The notes: a model not told the origin generated them from the sequence alone. 64,000 nt of DNA from Nitrogeniibacter aestuarii (GCF_017309585.1 NZ_CP071321.1:2728001-2792000), one strand, 5' to 3'; counted from the first letter of the stretch, positions 11,859 to 20,353 are shown. Numbers and translations are program-made.

Positions 11859-12224
11859 CTAAACGGAGCGCTCGTCACCCAGGGGCTTCAGCCCGTGACG
11901 CGCACGCGCACGGGTACATGCATCGTCACCCAGCCCCAGCGGAGCGTAGGGCGCAAAGTCGTGGCAAGGCGAGGGGCGGCTGTCATAGATGCTGCAGTAA
12001 GCGAATCGACCGACCTCACCGCGCAGCGCGATACACCGAGGCGGCGCAGCGTCGGTATCGCGCATGCGGACCAGAGTCCGGGTGACCATGACCGTCATGT
12101 CCTTCGGCACGCCCCGACCCTGAGCGTCTTCAAGCTCGCTGACATGGAAGTCCACACGAAAAGCGGCGCAACAGGCGCCGCAGGTCGTGCATGGATCAGG
12201 CTTGGGTTCAGTCGTCGGCGCCAC
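11859..12224 (-). CDS. YkgJ family Cys-cluster protein (copy 2)
   Basis: A 121-residue protein paralogous to that at 9887-10246. The cysteines are in PCTTCGACCAAFRV, RCIALRGEVG, YCSIYDSRPSPCHDF and DACTRARARHGL. The GTG at 12224 was chosen: it lies just ahead of the first Cys motif and overlaps the end of the upstream YecA-like gene by 17 bases, consistent with translational coupling. The frame is open further upstream but there it is a shadow of the YecA-like gene. It is last in the dusC/TrmB-like/YecA-like/ykgJ minus-strand run. Role unknown; metal binding is likely. Confidence 0.82.
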   Translation of the reverse strand: MAPTTEPKPDPCTTCGACCAAFRVDFHVSELEDAQGRGVPKDMTVMVTRTLVRMRDTDAAPPRCIALRGEVGRFAYCSIYDSRPSPCHDFAPYAPLGLGDDACTRARARHGLKPLGDERSV

Positions 12225-12906
12225 AGCAGTGCTTGAACTTCTTGCCGCTACCGCACGGACACGCTTCGTTCCGCCCGGCCGCGGCCGGATCGGACACCCC
12301 CACGGGCTGACTTGCTGCCGGCACAGCCGCCAGCTCGCAGGCGACACGCAGGTGGTACATGGCACGCACGGCGGCCCCGGTGTCTTCGAGCCACTGAAGA
12401 CGCTCGTCATCGGTCGCCTCTTCCATGTCTTCGGCCATCCACGGCCCCATGGCCTTGTCGATCAGACCATCCCAGGTGTCAGCATCATGGTCGTCGAGCG
12501 CGTCACGCCAGTCCTCGTCCCACAGTTCGAGGCCGAGCTCGAAACCGGTCATCCACTCATCACCCAGGCGGACGTCTTCTTCGTTGTCCTCCGCCGCATA
12601 GCAGAACGGCTCCCAGCCATCCTCGTCACCCATGGTGAACGCCACTTCATCGTGATAGGCCAGAACGAGCAACACCAGGCGCTGAACACCCTTGCCTTCC
12701 GGCATGCTCTCAGTGTCGGACCAGACACGCGGGAGCCATGTGCCGGTCGGGAGCGGCTCGGGCGAAAGCACGACGGCAGCCAGATAACCATCGAGCATCT
12801 CAAGCCCCATGCAATCGTCAGGGACCACATCGGAGACCAGGAGTGATTCCAGCTCGTCCAGCTCAGCCTCGTTCAGGCCCACGTCTTCATCACTCATTTC
12901 AACCAT
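12208..12906 (-). CDS. YecA/UPF0149-like protein with C-terminal SEC-C zinc motif
   Basis: A 232-residue, strongly acidic cytoplasmic protein. The N-terminal part has LNEAELDELESLL and MLDGYLAAVVLSPEP, typical of the YecA/UPF0149 fold. The C-terminus ends in a SEC-C motif (RNEACPCGSGKKFKHCC), a zinc knuckle also found at the end of SecA. The ATG at 12906 was chosen because GGGAG lies six bases upstream. It sits between a TrmB-like methyltransferase and a YkgJ protein on the same strand. Function is unknown; such proteins may associate with ribosomes or the Sec machinery, but nothing here proves it. Confidence 0.85.
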   Translation of the reverse strand: MVEMSDEDVGLNEAELDELESLLVSDVVPDDCMGLEMLDGYLAAVVLSPEPLPTGTWLPRVWSDTESMPEGKGVQRLVLLVLAYHDEVAFTMGDEDGWEPFCYAAEDNEEDVRLGDEWMTGFELGLELWDEDWRDALDDHDADTWDGLIDKAMGPWMAEDMEEATDDERLQWLEDTGAAVRAMYHLRVACELAAVPAASQPVGVSDPAAAGRNEACPCGSGKKFKHCCGADD

Positions 12907-12983
12907 CGTTGTCTCCCGGACGACGCGAGCGTCCATTCGCTCGCGCACGCAGCATGCACCTTTCGGCAATCCACGGCAAGCAA

Positions 12984-13658
12984 TCAGATGCCGCGCAAAT
13001 CAACGCTGGCGCGATACAGTGGCTGCCCCGAATCGCGATACTTGCGTTCGAACGGTGTCAGCGGTGACGGGGCGTCGAAGGTCTCCCAGCCAACCGGCTG
13101 ATCGAGCAGGACACCCAGTGCCGCGCAAAACTCTTCAATGTAGACCTGCCAGTTCGTCCGGCACTCAAGCACGCCCCCCAGACGAGGAATGAATGGAAAC
13201 ACCGGGTGTGCCGGCCAGCGGCGCCCCACATGACCGATCTTGGGCCACGGGTTGGGATAGAGGATGTAATGGCGCGCCAGGCTCACCCCCTCGTCAGCGA
13301 GCAAGCGCCAGAAATCGACCAGATCCGCCCGCACGAGCAACATATTCTTCGGCAGCAGCGCTTCCGGGTACGGCTTGCGCCTGTTGAGGCGATCTTCCGA
13401 CTGATCCACACCCCACACGAAATGGTCCGGAAAGGCACGCGCCAGCGCAATGGTGCTGTGCCCGACACCGCAGCCGGCATCGAGAATCAGCGGTGACGCA
13501 CGATCCCAGGCCGCCATCGCACCTTCAAACGCCTGCAGGTTGTATTCCGTATATGGCTTTCTGAACGGGCTGTCACGGTGTCGCTCGACGCGTTCGACCA
13601 GCTTCTCGTGAACACCTTGCTGCGCACTCACAGGGATCTTGGAATTGGCGTAACTCAT
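12984..13658 (-). CDS. TrmB-like SAM-dependent (tRNA guanine-N7) methyltransferase
   Basis: A 224-residue class I methyltransferase. The SAM motif is LILDAGCGVGHSTIALA. The acidic end of strand 2 (WGVDQSEDRL) and the TrmB signature-like YPNPWPKIGHVGRRW point to the tRNA m7G46 methyltransferase family. It differs from canonical TrmB (DPWPKKRHHKRR), so it may be a paralogue with another substrate. The ATG at 13658 was chosen. It follows dusC on the same strand after a 16-base gap, so two tRNA modification enzymes would be made together, supporting a tRNA role. Confidence 0.78.
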   Translation of the reverse strand: MSYANSKIPVSAQQGVHEKLVERVERHRDSPFRKPYTEYNLQAFEGAMAAWDRASPLILDAGCGVGHSTIALARAFPDHFVWGVDQSEDRLNRRKPYPEALLPKNMLLVRADLVDFWRLLADEGVSLARHYILYPNPWPKIGHVGRRWPAHPVFPFIPRLGGVLECRTNWQVYIEEFCAALGVLLDQPVGWETFDAPSPLTPFERKYRDSGQPLYRASVDLRGI

Positions 13659-13674
13659 GTCATTCCGATGGGGC

Positions 13675-14655
13675 TCAGGCCGCTTGACGGTCGCACGTGA
13701 TACCCAGCCCAAGCAGCGCAGCGTCAATGTCGGCAGCGGTACGGAGCGGACGCACATGGGCGAACAGCGTGGCCGCCTGTTCATAACGACGCGACATCAT
13801 GTTGAGCCATTGCTTGAGACGTCCCGGTGCATGGCGAGCCTCCACCTTGGCCCGCACCCGGGACCAGAAATAGGCGATGGCCGATTCGATCCGGGCCCAG
13901 TCATCGGCGCGAGGATCGGCCGCATCCCGAACAATGCCGGCGCGAATGTCGCGTGCCAGAAACGGATCTGCGACCGCCCCACGGCCAATCATCACATCAG
14001 CCACGCCACTCTCGGCTCGACAACGCATCCAGTCTTCGACCGTCCACACCTCCCCGTTGGCGACGACAGGAATGTCGACCGAATCGGCGATACGCGCGAC
14101 CCACTGCCAATGAGCCGGCGGCCGATAAGCTTCTGCCTTGGTCCGGGCATGCACCACGAGCCGCTCGACGCCGGCCGAGGCCAGTGCCTGGGCGCACTCG
14201 ATGGCGCGCCCCTTGTCGGCCACACCGAGTCGCATCTTGGCCGTCAGCGGCGGCCCACCGACCGGCATGACCTGGCGAACGGCGGTCGCAATGCTGTGCA
14301 GCGTTTCAGGCTCGTCAAGCAGCACGGCACCGCCTCGATTGCGGTTGACCGTGGGCGCAGGACATCCGAAGTTCAGATCGATACCCGCGGGTGACAGGGG
14401 CAGCGCAGTGGCTGCACTCAGCGCCATTCGCTCGGGGTGAGAACCGAGCAGCTGTACCTGAACCGGGGTGCCCGATGGCGTCCGGCCGCCATTGCGCAAT
14501 TCGGGGCTGATTCGCAGAAATGCGCGACGCGGCACGACAGCAGCGGAGACCCGGATGAACTCCGTCACTGCCTGGTCATAGGGCGTCAGCGAGGTGAGCA
14601 CATCGCGCAGGACCTCGTCTGCGAGCCCCTCCATGGGCGCAAGCATCAACCGCAC
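13675..14655 (-). CDS. dusC: tRNA-dihydrouridine(16) synthase
   Basis: A 326-residue flavoenzyme reducing a specific uridine of tRNA to dihydrouridine with NADPH. The N-terminus MRLMLAPMEGLAD matches DusC; the GTG start at 14655 gives exactly this beginning. The catalytic Cys is in GIDLNFGCPAPTVNRNRGG. Further family motifs are TAKMRLG, LVVHARTKAE and the FMN-phosphate region VVANGEVW..VADVMIGRGAVADPFLARDI. It is divergent from the ArsC-like gene and heads a minus-strand operon with the TrmB-like, YecA-like and ykgJ genes. Confidence 0.93.
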   Translation of the reverse strand: MRLMLAPMEGLADEVLRDVLTSLTPYDQAVTEFIRVSAAVVPRRAFLRISPELRNGGRTPSGTPVQVQLLGSHPERMALSAATALPLSPAGIDLNFGCPAPTVNRNRGGAVLLDEPETLHSIATAVRQVMPVGGPPLTAKMRLGVADKGRAIECAQALASAGVERLVVHARTKAEAYRPPAHWQWVARIADSVDIPVVANGEVWTVEDWMRCRAESGVADVMIGRGAVADPFLARDIRAGIVRDAADPRADDWARIESAIAYFWSRVRAKVEARHAPGRLKQWLNMMSRRYEQAATLFAHVRPLRTAADIDAALLGLGITCDRQAA

Positions 14656-14721
14656 CGGCGCACCCGCAAAGCGTCACAGGTTAATATCCATCCATCCATT
14701 TTCGACACCGTTGGTATTAGC

Positions 14722-15075
14722 ATGGCCGAGACGATCACCTTCTATCACAACCCGCGCTGCTCGAAGAGCCGCAACGCCCTTGCACTGCTCGAAGAAAAAG
14801 GCGTGACACCCGACGTCGTCCTTTACCTGGAAACACCGCCCGACCGAGTCACCCTCACCGACATCATCGCCAAGCTGGGCATCTCGCCGCACGATCTCAT
14901 CCGTACCGGCGAAGACATCTACAAGGCCGAGTACAAGGGCAAAGAGTTCGATGACAGCGGGTGGATCGACGCCATGCTCGCGCACCCCAAACTGATCGAA
15001 CGCCCGATCGCCGTTCGCGGTCATCGCGCAATCATTGGCCGGCCACCCGAGAACGTGCTGACGCTGCTTGACTGA
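14722..15075 (+). CDS. arsC: ArsC-family reductase (arsenate reductase, glutaredoxin type)
   Basis: A 117-residue thioredoxin-fold protein. The N-terminus ITFYHNPRCSKSRNAL contains the single catalytic Cys12 of glutaredoxin-dependent ArsC, and the C-terminal part has LIERPIAVRGHRAIIGRPPE, which carries the oxyanion-contact Arg region. This is the ArsC/YfgD type. The ATG at 14722 starts directly before the domain. There is no arsR, arsB or arsenite pump nearby, so it may be a housekeeping YfgD-like reductase rather than a resistance gene. The radical SAM arsenosugar-type gene lies 30 kb away and the two need not be related. Confidence 0.85.
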   Translation: MAETITFYHNPRCSKSRNALALLEEKGVTPDVVLYLETPPDRVTLTDIIAKLGISPHDLIRTGEDIYKAEYKGKEFDDSGWIDAMLAHPKLIERPIAVRGHRAIIGRPPENVLTLLD

Positions 15076-15141
15076 GACTTTCCGGCTCACGCGGTCGCAT
15101 TGTAGCCGTGCCCGGATCGCAGACAAAGTGGCAGACACCCG

Positions 15142-15167
15142 AAAACGCTTGATCCGTCAAGCGTTTT
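15142..15167 (+). promoter_or_regulatory. Perfect 11-bp hairpin between the ArsC-like gene and rpmE
   Basis: AAAACGCTTGA and TCAAGCGTTTT flank a TCCG loop, 66 bases after the ArsC-like stop and 71 bases before rpmE. The right arm ends in only four T, so it may be a modest terminator of the upstream gene or a structure in the rpmE leader that controls L31 synthesis. Confidence 0.6.
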
Positions 15168-15238
15168 GGAGAATAATGCTCGTTTTTCCGAATCTAGGGT
15201 GGTCACAACCGCCGCCCGCGTAATACAGCGAGAATCAA

Positions 15239-15454
15239 ATGAAAGCGGACATCCATCCCAACTACAACGAAGTGGAAATCACCTGCAGCTGCGGCAAGGT
15301 CTTTACCACCCGTTCTGCCATGGGCAAGCAGCAGATGCACATTGAAGTGTGCTCTGAGTGCCACCCGTTCTACACCGGTCAGCAGAAGATCGTCGACACC
15401 GCAGGTCGCGTCGAGCGCTTCCGCCAGAAGTACGGCAACGTGCAGCGCGGTTAA
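15239..15454 (+). CDS. rpmE: 50S ribosomal protein L31 (zinc-binding form)
   Basis: A 71-residue ribosomal protein starting MKADIHPNYNEVEI, with the pattern ITCSCGKVFTTRS and VCSECHPFYTGQQK. The cysteines make this the zinc-containing C+ form of L31. The C-terminal segment TAGRVERFRQKYG is also typical. It has its own leader with a hairpin at 15142-15167 and a terminator at 15477-15498, so it is probably transcribed alone. Confidence 0.97.
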   Translation: MKADIHPNYNEVEITCSCGKVFTTRSAMGKQQMHIEVCSECHPFYTGQQKIVDTAGRVERFRQKYGNVQRG

Positions 15455-15476
15455 TCACCGGCGCATTGCTGAAAAA

Positions 15477-15498
15477 GGCAGCTCCGGCTGCCTTTTTT
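15477..15498 (+). terminator. Rho-independent terminator of rpmE
   Basis: Six-base stem GGCAGC/GCTGCC with a TCCG tetraloop and six T, 22 bases after the rpmE stop codon. Five A upstream could let it work on the other strand too. Confidence 0.92.
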
Positions 15499-15577
15499 GT
15501 TGCCAGGTCGAACCACCCGACCGCAGCTGTCGCCGCCTTGCAGTAAAATCGCCCCCGCACAGAAACGCCTCGAACGC

Positions 15578-17197
15578 ATGAACCCCACCCGCCCTGATCC
15601 GTTTGCCCCGCCCGCGCCCCGACCGCCCCGGTCCGTGGTGATGTGGGCGATGGCGCTGATCTATCTGCTGGTTGGCGTGGTTGGCCACGACCCCTGGCGC
15701 GGTGACGACGCGCGATTCTTCGGCCCTGTGCTCGAAATGCTCAACGGTCAGCACTGGCTGATTCCGCACATCGTCGGCGAGCCCTTTCTCGAATATCCCC
15801 CGCTTTACTACTGGGTTGCGGCGCTCACTGCAAAGCTCACCGCGTGGATACTGCCCTGGCATGACGGCGCCCGCCTCGCCAGCGCGCTCATGGTTGGACT
15901 GACGTTATGGCTGTGCGCCGACGGCGCCAGAAGACTTCATGGTGACCCTGCCCGTCCCTCGGCATTTCTGCTGCTTCTGGGCACGCTCGGCCTGGTCGTT
16001 CATGCCCACGAAACCCAGCCTTTGCTCGCGGTCATGGCCACACAGGCGCTGACATTCTGGGGCGTGGCCTACACGACACGGCGCCCCCTGGCCGGCGCCG
16101 TTGCCGCCGGACTCGGTGTCGGTCTGGCGTTTCTGGCCAACGGTGTGCAAGCCGTCATCTTTGTCGCCCCGGCCCTTTTCTTTCTGCCCGGTGTCGTGGC
16201 CATGCTGGTTGGCGTTGGCGCAGCCATCGCCACGGCTGCGGCATGGCTCGTCCCCGCTTCGTCCGCACAGGGCGAACTGCTCACCTTGTGGTGGCAGGTC
16301 CACCTGCTCGGCCTGACCCCCAACCCCGGCAAACTCATGGACGCCGAAGGCGTCTTCGGCCTGCTGGGCTGGTTCATCTGGCCGCTCTGGCCCGTTGCCG
16401 GCTGGGCACTGTGGCGGGAACGCCATCGTCTGAACCGGCCAACCTGGCGAATGCTCATTGCCTGCACCCTGATCGCCTTGTTGAGCTATCTGCTCCTGGG
16501 CACTCTGCGGCCCGCCAATGCGCTCCCTTTGATCGTGCCGTTTGCGATGATCGCCTCTGCCGGCCTGATTACCTTGCGTCGAGGCGCGGCAAACTTCTTC
16601 AACTGGTTTTCGGGGATGAATTTCGCGGTCTTTGCGATCTTGCTGTGGATCGGCTGGACGGCGCTGACCCTGTCGTGGCCACCCGGCCTGAGCCGCCATG
16701 TGGCCAAAGTCGCCCCCAATTTCGTGGTCGGCGACACACTCATCCCTTCAATCATCGGTGTGGTGCTGTGCCTGCTCTGGCTTGGCCTCTTGATCAACTC
16801 CAGTCGCAGCCCGTACCGCGGCGCCAAGAACTGGGCTGCCGGCATGACCATGCTGTGGTGCCTGGCAGTCATGCTGTTGCAACCCTGGTTCGAGCATGGC
16901 AAGAGCTATCGTCCGGCCGCGGAGTCCCTGCAGGCCGTGCTGGCCGCAAATCCCGTTCGCTGCATTGAACGGCTCGACGTATCACCCAGCCTGCGCGTCT
17001 CGCTCGATTACTTTGCCGGCATCCGGACCCAGGCGTTCAAAGCCGCTGGATCCGGCTGTGACGCCGTGCTTGCGTACGGCCTGGAGCGGCCGCGAGTTCT
17101 TGACGCCGACTGGCATGCCAAATGGACCTACGCGCGTGGCGGCGGCAACAAACGTGAAGAAATCAGACTCTATCTGAACGAGCGCACGCCACGCTGA
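15578..17197 (+). CDS. ArnT-like membrane glycosyltransferase (GT39/GT83 type)
   Basis: A 539-residue inner-membrane protein with about ten to twelve hydrophobic helices. Near the N-terminus, HDPWRGDDARFFGPV places the acidic pair of this GT-C family in the first periplasmic loop, and EYPPLYYW matches the ArnT/PMT family. The family transfers sugars from undecaprenyl-phosphate carriers to lipid A or proteins in the periplasm. The C-terminal soluble part (about residues 440-539) is short. ATG 15578 was chosen because upstream in-frame sequence overlaps the rpmE terminator. The acceptor cannot be told. It converges on orn, with 3 bases between their stop codons. Confidence 0.85.
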   Translation: MNPTRPDPFAPPAPRPPRSVVMWAMALIYLLVGVVGHDPWRGDDARFFGPVLEMLNGQHWLIPHIVGEPFLEYPPLYYWVAALTAKLTAWILPWHDGARLASALMVGLTLWLCADGARRLHGDPARPSAFLLLLGTLGLVVHAHETQPLLAVMATQALTFWGVAYTTRRPLAGAVAAGLGVGLAFLANGVQAVIFVAPALFFLPGVVAMLVGVGAAIATAAAWLVPASSAQGELLTLWWQVHLLGLTPNPGKLMDAEGVFGLLGWFIWPLWPVAGWALWRERHRLNRPTWRMLIACTLIALLSYLLLGTLRPANALPLIVPFAMIASAGLITLRRGAANFFNWFSGMNFAVFAILLWIGWTALTLSWPPGLSRHVAKVAPNFVVGDTLIPSIIGVVLCLLWLGLLINSSRSPYRGAKNWAAGMTMLWCLAVMLLQPWFEHGKSYRPAAESLQAVLAANPVRCIERLDVSPSLRVSLDYFAGIRTQAFKAAGSGCDAVLAYGLERPRVLDADWHAKWTYARGGGNKREEIRLYLNERTPR

Positions 17198-17200
17198 GTA

Positions 17201-17761
17201 TCAACCCGCTTCCGGCATGCGCAGGAAATGCGTGCGGTAGTGGCGCAACTCTTCAATCGACTCGTGGATATCCGCGAGTGCCTCGTGCTTGCCCAGCTTT
17301 TTCACGCCCTTGGCGACCTCGGGGTGCCACCGGCGCGCCAACTCCTTGAGGGTGGAGACATCCAGATTGCGATAATGGAACCAGGCCTCGAGCTTGGGCA
17401 TATAGCGCGCCATGAAGCGCCGATCCTGACAGATCGAGTTACCGCACATGGGCGAGGTGCGCTCGGGCACGTGCTGGGCAATGAACTCGAGCATCCGGGC
17501 TTCGACCGCAGCCTCATCAAGGCGTGACGCCCTGACGCGATCAATCAGGCCGGACTGTCCGTGCGTACGCGTATTCCACTCGTCCATGCCGTTGATGACG
17601 CTATCGGGCTGGTGCACCGCGAGCACAGGCGCTTCGGCGATGGTGTTGAGTTCGCCATCAGTGATCACGATGGCCAGTTCAATGATCCGGTCACTGTCCG
17701 GCTCCAGACCGGTCATCTCCATGTCCAGCCAGATCAGGTGGGTCGGGTTCGGTTGTGCCAT
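17201..17761 (-). CDS. orn: Oligoribonuclease
   Basis: A 186-residue DEDDh 3'-5' exonuclease that degrades short RNA oligonucleotides, including pGpG from c-di-GMP turnover. Exo I is LIWLDMEMTGLEPDSDRIIELA, split here as LDMEMTGL and RIIELA. Exo II is SPMCGNSICQDRRFMARYMP, and the final motif is KHEALADIHESIEELRHYR with the catalytic His and Asp. ATG 17761 was chosen as it gives the usual MAQ..LIWLDMEMTGL start. It is divergent from the M48 protease gene. Confidence 0.96.
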   Translation of the reverse strand: MAQPNPTHLIWLDMEMTGLEPDSDRIIELAIVITDGELNTIAEAPVLAVHQPDSVINGMDEWNTRTHGQSGLIDRVRASRLDEAAVEARMLEFIAQHVPERTSPMCGNSICQDRRFMARYMPKLEAWFHYRNLDVSTLKELARRWHPEVAKGVKKLGKHEALADIHESIEELRHYRTHFLRMPEAG

Positions 17762-17864
17762 AATTTTCGCCGCAGAACGAATAAACGCGCATTGTGTCAC
17801 ATAAGGTAGGTCGCGGCCGCCTCAAGCAGGCCGGTCGTTTGACAGTGCGATCCAACGGACAGAC

Positions 17865-19112
17865 ATGACCAACAGCAGCTTTTCCCTGATTTTCGTTTTC
17901 TTTCTCGCAGCCACAACGGCATTCAAGCTCTGGCTCGCAACCCGGCATGCTCGTCATGTGCACAAACACCGTGCTCACGTCCCTGCCGACTTCGCCGAAG
18001 CCATCAGCCTGAGCGCGCATCAGAAAGCCGCCGACTACACCGTGGCACGCAGCGTCATTTCGCGCGCCGACGTGATCATCAGTGCCCTCTGGGTGCTGAT
18101 CCTTACACTGGGCGGCGTTCTCCAGTGGTTGCACGAGGCGTGGGCCGACGTTCTCCAGACGGGCGGCATCGCCCACGGCGTCGCCTTTCTCGCGTCCATT
18201 GGCGTCCTCGGCTGGCTGGTGGATCTGCCGCTGTCGATCTACCGTACCTTTTTCGTGGAAGCCCGCTTTGGCTTCAACAAGATGACACCGGCGCTGTTTG
18301 CCAGCGACGCTGCAAAAACAGCCGTCCTGGCAGCAGTCATTGGTCTGCCGGTGCTCGCTGCCGTTCTGTGGCTCATGAACGCCATGGGGACACTGTGGTG
18401 GCTGTGGGTGTGGGCTTTCTGGATGGGCTTCAACCTTCTGGTGCTGCTGATCTATCCGACCTTCATCGCGCCCATGTTCAACAAATTCAGCCCGCTCGAA
18501 GACGGCCCCATGCGCCAGCGCATCGAAGCCTTGCTGACGCGCTGCGGCTTTCGCAGCAGCGGCCTCTTCGTGATGGACGGCTCACGCCGTTCGGCACATG
18601 GCAACGCCTACTTCACGGGCTTCGGCAACAGCAAGCGCATCGTCTTCTTCGACACCCTGCTCGACAAGCTCGACCCACCGGAGATCGAGGCAGTTCTGGC
18701 GCACGAACTGGGCCACTTCCGTTGTCGCCATGTGGTCAAGCGCCTGGCACTCATGGCCGTCGTCACTCTGGCCATGCTGTGGATCCTGAACCAGCTCATG
18801 CAGGCCCCCTGGTTTTTTGCCGGGCTGGGCGCCAGCGCAACCACCACAGCCATGGCACTGGCACTGTTCATGACCGCCTTGCCAGTATTCACCTATGCCC
18901 TGTCGCCCCTCATGAGCGCGTGGTCCCGCAAGCATGAATTCGAGGCAGACGCGTACGCGGTGGCGCGCACCGACAAGGAAGATCTCGTCAATGCGCTGGT
19001 CAAGCTCTATCGGGACAACGCGGCGACGCTGACGCCAGACCCCCTGTACTCGAACTTCTACGATTCCCACCCGCCTGCGGCAATTCGCATTGAGCGATTG
19101 CGCGCGGCCTGA
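17865..19112 (+). CDS. M48 family (Ste24-type) membrane zinc metalloprotease
   Basis: A 415-residue polytopic membrane protease. The zinc site is the HExxH motif in AVLAHELGHFRCRHVVK, and the third ligand is the Glu in SRKHEFEADAYAV. The N-terminal region (PLSIYRTFFVEARFGFNKM) is the Ste24/CAAX-protease N-domain. It probably cleaves membrane-associated or misfolded proteins at the inner membrane. The length agrees with bacterial Ste24 homologues. A cytochrome c gene follows after 16 bases and then rsgA, so the three may be cotranscribed. Confidence 0.93.
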   Translation: MTNSSFSLIFVFFLAATTAFKLWLATRHARHVHKHRAHVPADFAEAISLSAHQKAADYTVARSVISRADVIISALWVLILTLGGVLQWLHEAWADVLQTGGIAHGVAFLASIGVLGWLVDLPLSIYRTFFVEARFGFNKMTPALFASDAAKTAVLAAVIGLPVLAAVLWLMNAMGTLWWLWVWAFWMGFNLLVLLIYPTFIAPMFNKFSPLEDGPMRQRIEALLTRCGFRSSGLFVMDGSRRSAHGNAYFTGFGNSKRIVFFDTLLDKLDPPEIEAVLAHELGHFRCRHVVKRLALMAVVTLAMLWILNQLMQAPWFFAGLGASATTTAMALALFMTALPVFTYALSPLMSAWSRKHEFEADAYAVARTDKEDLVNALVKLYRDNAATLTPDPLYSNFYDSHPPAAIRIERLRAA

Positions 19113-19128
19113 GCCGGAGGAAGTGACG

Positions 19129-19443
19129 ATGAAAACCACCCTGCTGTTTGCCCTGCTTGCCGGGAGCAACCTCGCGTATGCCGAGGCTTTTCCGCATGCC
19201 GACCCGGCCGAGGGAAAAGCGTTGCATGCCGAAAAATGTATCGCGTGCCATGAGAAGGATTTCGGTGGTGAAGAAGGCAGCGCCATCTATCTGCGCCCGG
19301 ATCGCAAGGTCAACACCGTCAGCGGGCTCAAGTCGCAGCTGACGGCCTGTACCACGATGCTCAGCCTTGACCTCTTCCCCGAGGACGAGGCCAACATTGG
19401 CGCCTACCTCAATAATAGCTACTACAAATTCGAGACCCCATGA
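19129..19443 (+). CDS. Small monohaem cytochrome c-like protein
   Basis: A 104-residue exported protein. Its signal peptide is MKTTLLFALLAGSNLAYAEA. One haem-binding motif CIACH is at about residues 38-42. The distal Met ligand is not obvious; TTMLSLDLFPEDEANIGAYLN near the C-terminus holds a candidate Met. The ATG at 19129 follows GGAGGA by six bases. It lies 16 bases after the M48 protease gene and 19 bases before rsgA. It probably carries electrons in the periplasm; its partner is unknown. Confidence 0.85.
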   Translation: MKTTLLFALLAGSNLAYAEAFPHADPAEGKALHAEKCIACHEKDFGGEEGSAIYLRPDRKVNTVSGLKSQLTACTTMLSLDLFPEDEANIGAYLNNSYYKFETP

Positions 19444-19462
19444 CCCTGTCCAGCGCCTGCGC

Positions 19463-20353
19463 ATGAAGTCAGGCACCATCGTTGCGGCCTTCGGTCGCCA
19501 TTTCGAGGTTATCGACGCTGATCAGCAACAATGGCGCTGCGTCACACGTGGGAAACGGACGAACTTTGCGTGCGGCGACCGGGTCGAGTTCCAGCCGACA
19601 AGCGATGGCGAAGGCGTCATCCAGAAGTCGGCACCGCGCATCAGCCTTCTGCACCGCTCTGACGCATTCAAAGAGAAGCTGCTCGCCGCGAATGTCACCC
19701 AGGTCTTCATTGTCGTCGCCACCGAGCCGAGTTTCAGTGACGAGCTGATCTCACGCTGCCTGTGCGCGGTCGAAGACCAGGGCCTCAAGGCCCGTATCGT
19801 GCTGAACAAGGTGGATCTCGCCGATCGGCTTCCCCAGGCGCGCGAGCGACTGACGCTGTTCGCTGCGCTGGGATACGACGTGATCGAGACTGTCGCCAGG
19901 CAGGAAGCCGAGGCATTACGCCCCTATCTCAAGGACGAAATCTCGATTCTCGTGGGGCAGTCCGGCATGGGCAAGTCGACACTGACCAACGCGCTGATTC
20001 CGGAGGCCAATGCAGCCACACGGGAAATTTCAGACGCCCTCGATTCAGGCAAACACACGACCACCTCGACCCGCCTGTACCCCCTGTCTGGCGGAGGCGC
20101 ACTCATCGATAGTCCGGGCCTTCAGGCTTTCGGTCTGGCCCATCTCGACCAGGACGCACTGGCCCACACCTTCCGTGAGATCGCACCGTATCTGGGCGAC
20201 TGCCGCTTCCGAAATTGCCGCCACGAAAAAGAGCCGGGCTGTGCGATCCGCGCGGCGGTGGCGGCGGGCCAGGTTACTGAAAGGCGCTATGGGCACTACC
20301 GTCTACTTCGAGATGAAATCAGTCGCGCTCAACGTCAGGCACAGGGCTGGTGA
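19463..20353 (+). CDS. rsgA: Small ribosomal subunit biogenesis GTPase RsgA
   Basis: A 296-residue circularly permuted GTPase that helps 30S maturation. An N-terminal OB fold (residues 1-65) precedes the G domain. G4 comes first (IVLNKVDLAD), then G1 (GQSGMGKST, residues 165-173) and G3 (LIDSPGLQ). The C-terminal zinc finger is visible as DCRFRNCRHEKEPGC. ATG 19463 was chosen because it begins the OB fold as in homologues. It overlaps nothing and follows the cytochrome c gene by 19 bases. Confidence 0.96.
   Translation: MKSGTIVAAFGRHFEVIDADQQQWRCVTRGKRTNFACGDRVEFQPTSDGEGVIQKSAPRISLLHRSDAFKEKLLAANVTQVFIVVATEPSFSDELISRCLCAVEDQGLKARIVLNKVDLADRLPQARERLTLFAALGYDVIETVARQEAEALRPYLKDEISILVGQSGMGKSTLTNALIPEANAATREISDALDSGKHTTTSTRLYPLSGGGALIDSPGLQAFGLAHLDQDALAHTFREIAPYLGDCRFRNCRHEKEPGCAIRAAVAAGQVTERRYGHYRLLRDEISRAQRQAQGW

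Noticed and set aside
14722..15075. Arsenic resistance operon around the ArsC-like gene
   Set aside because: No arsR, arsB/acr3 or arsH beside it; neighbours are tRNA and ribosomal genes.
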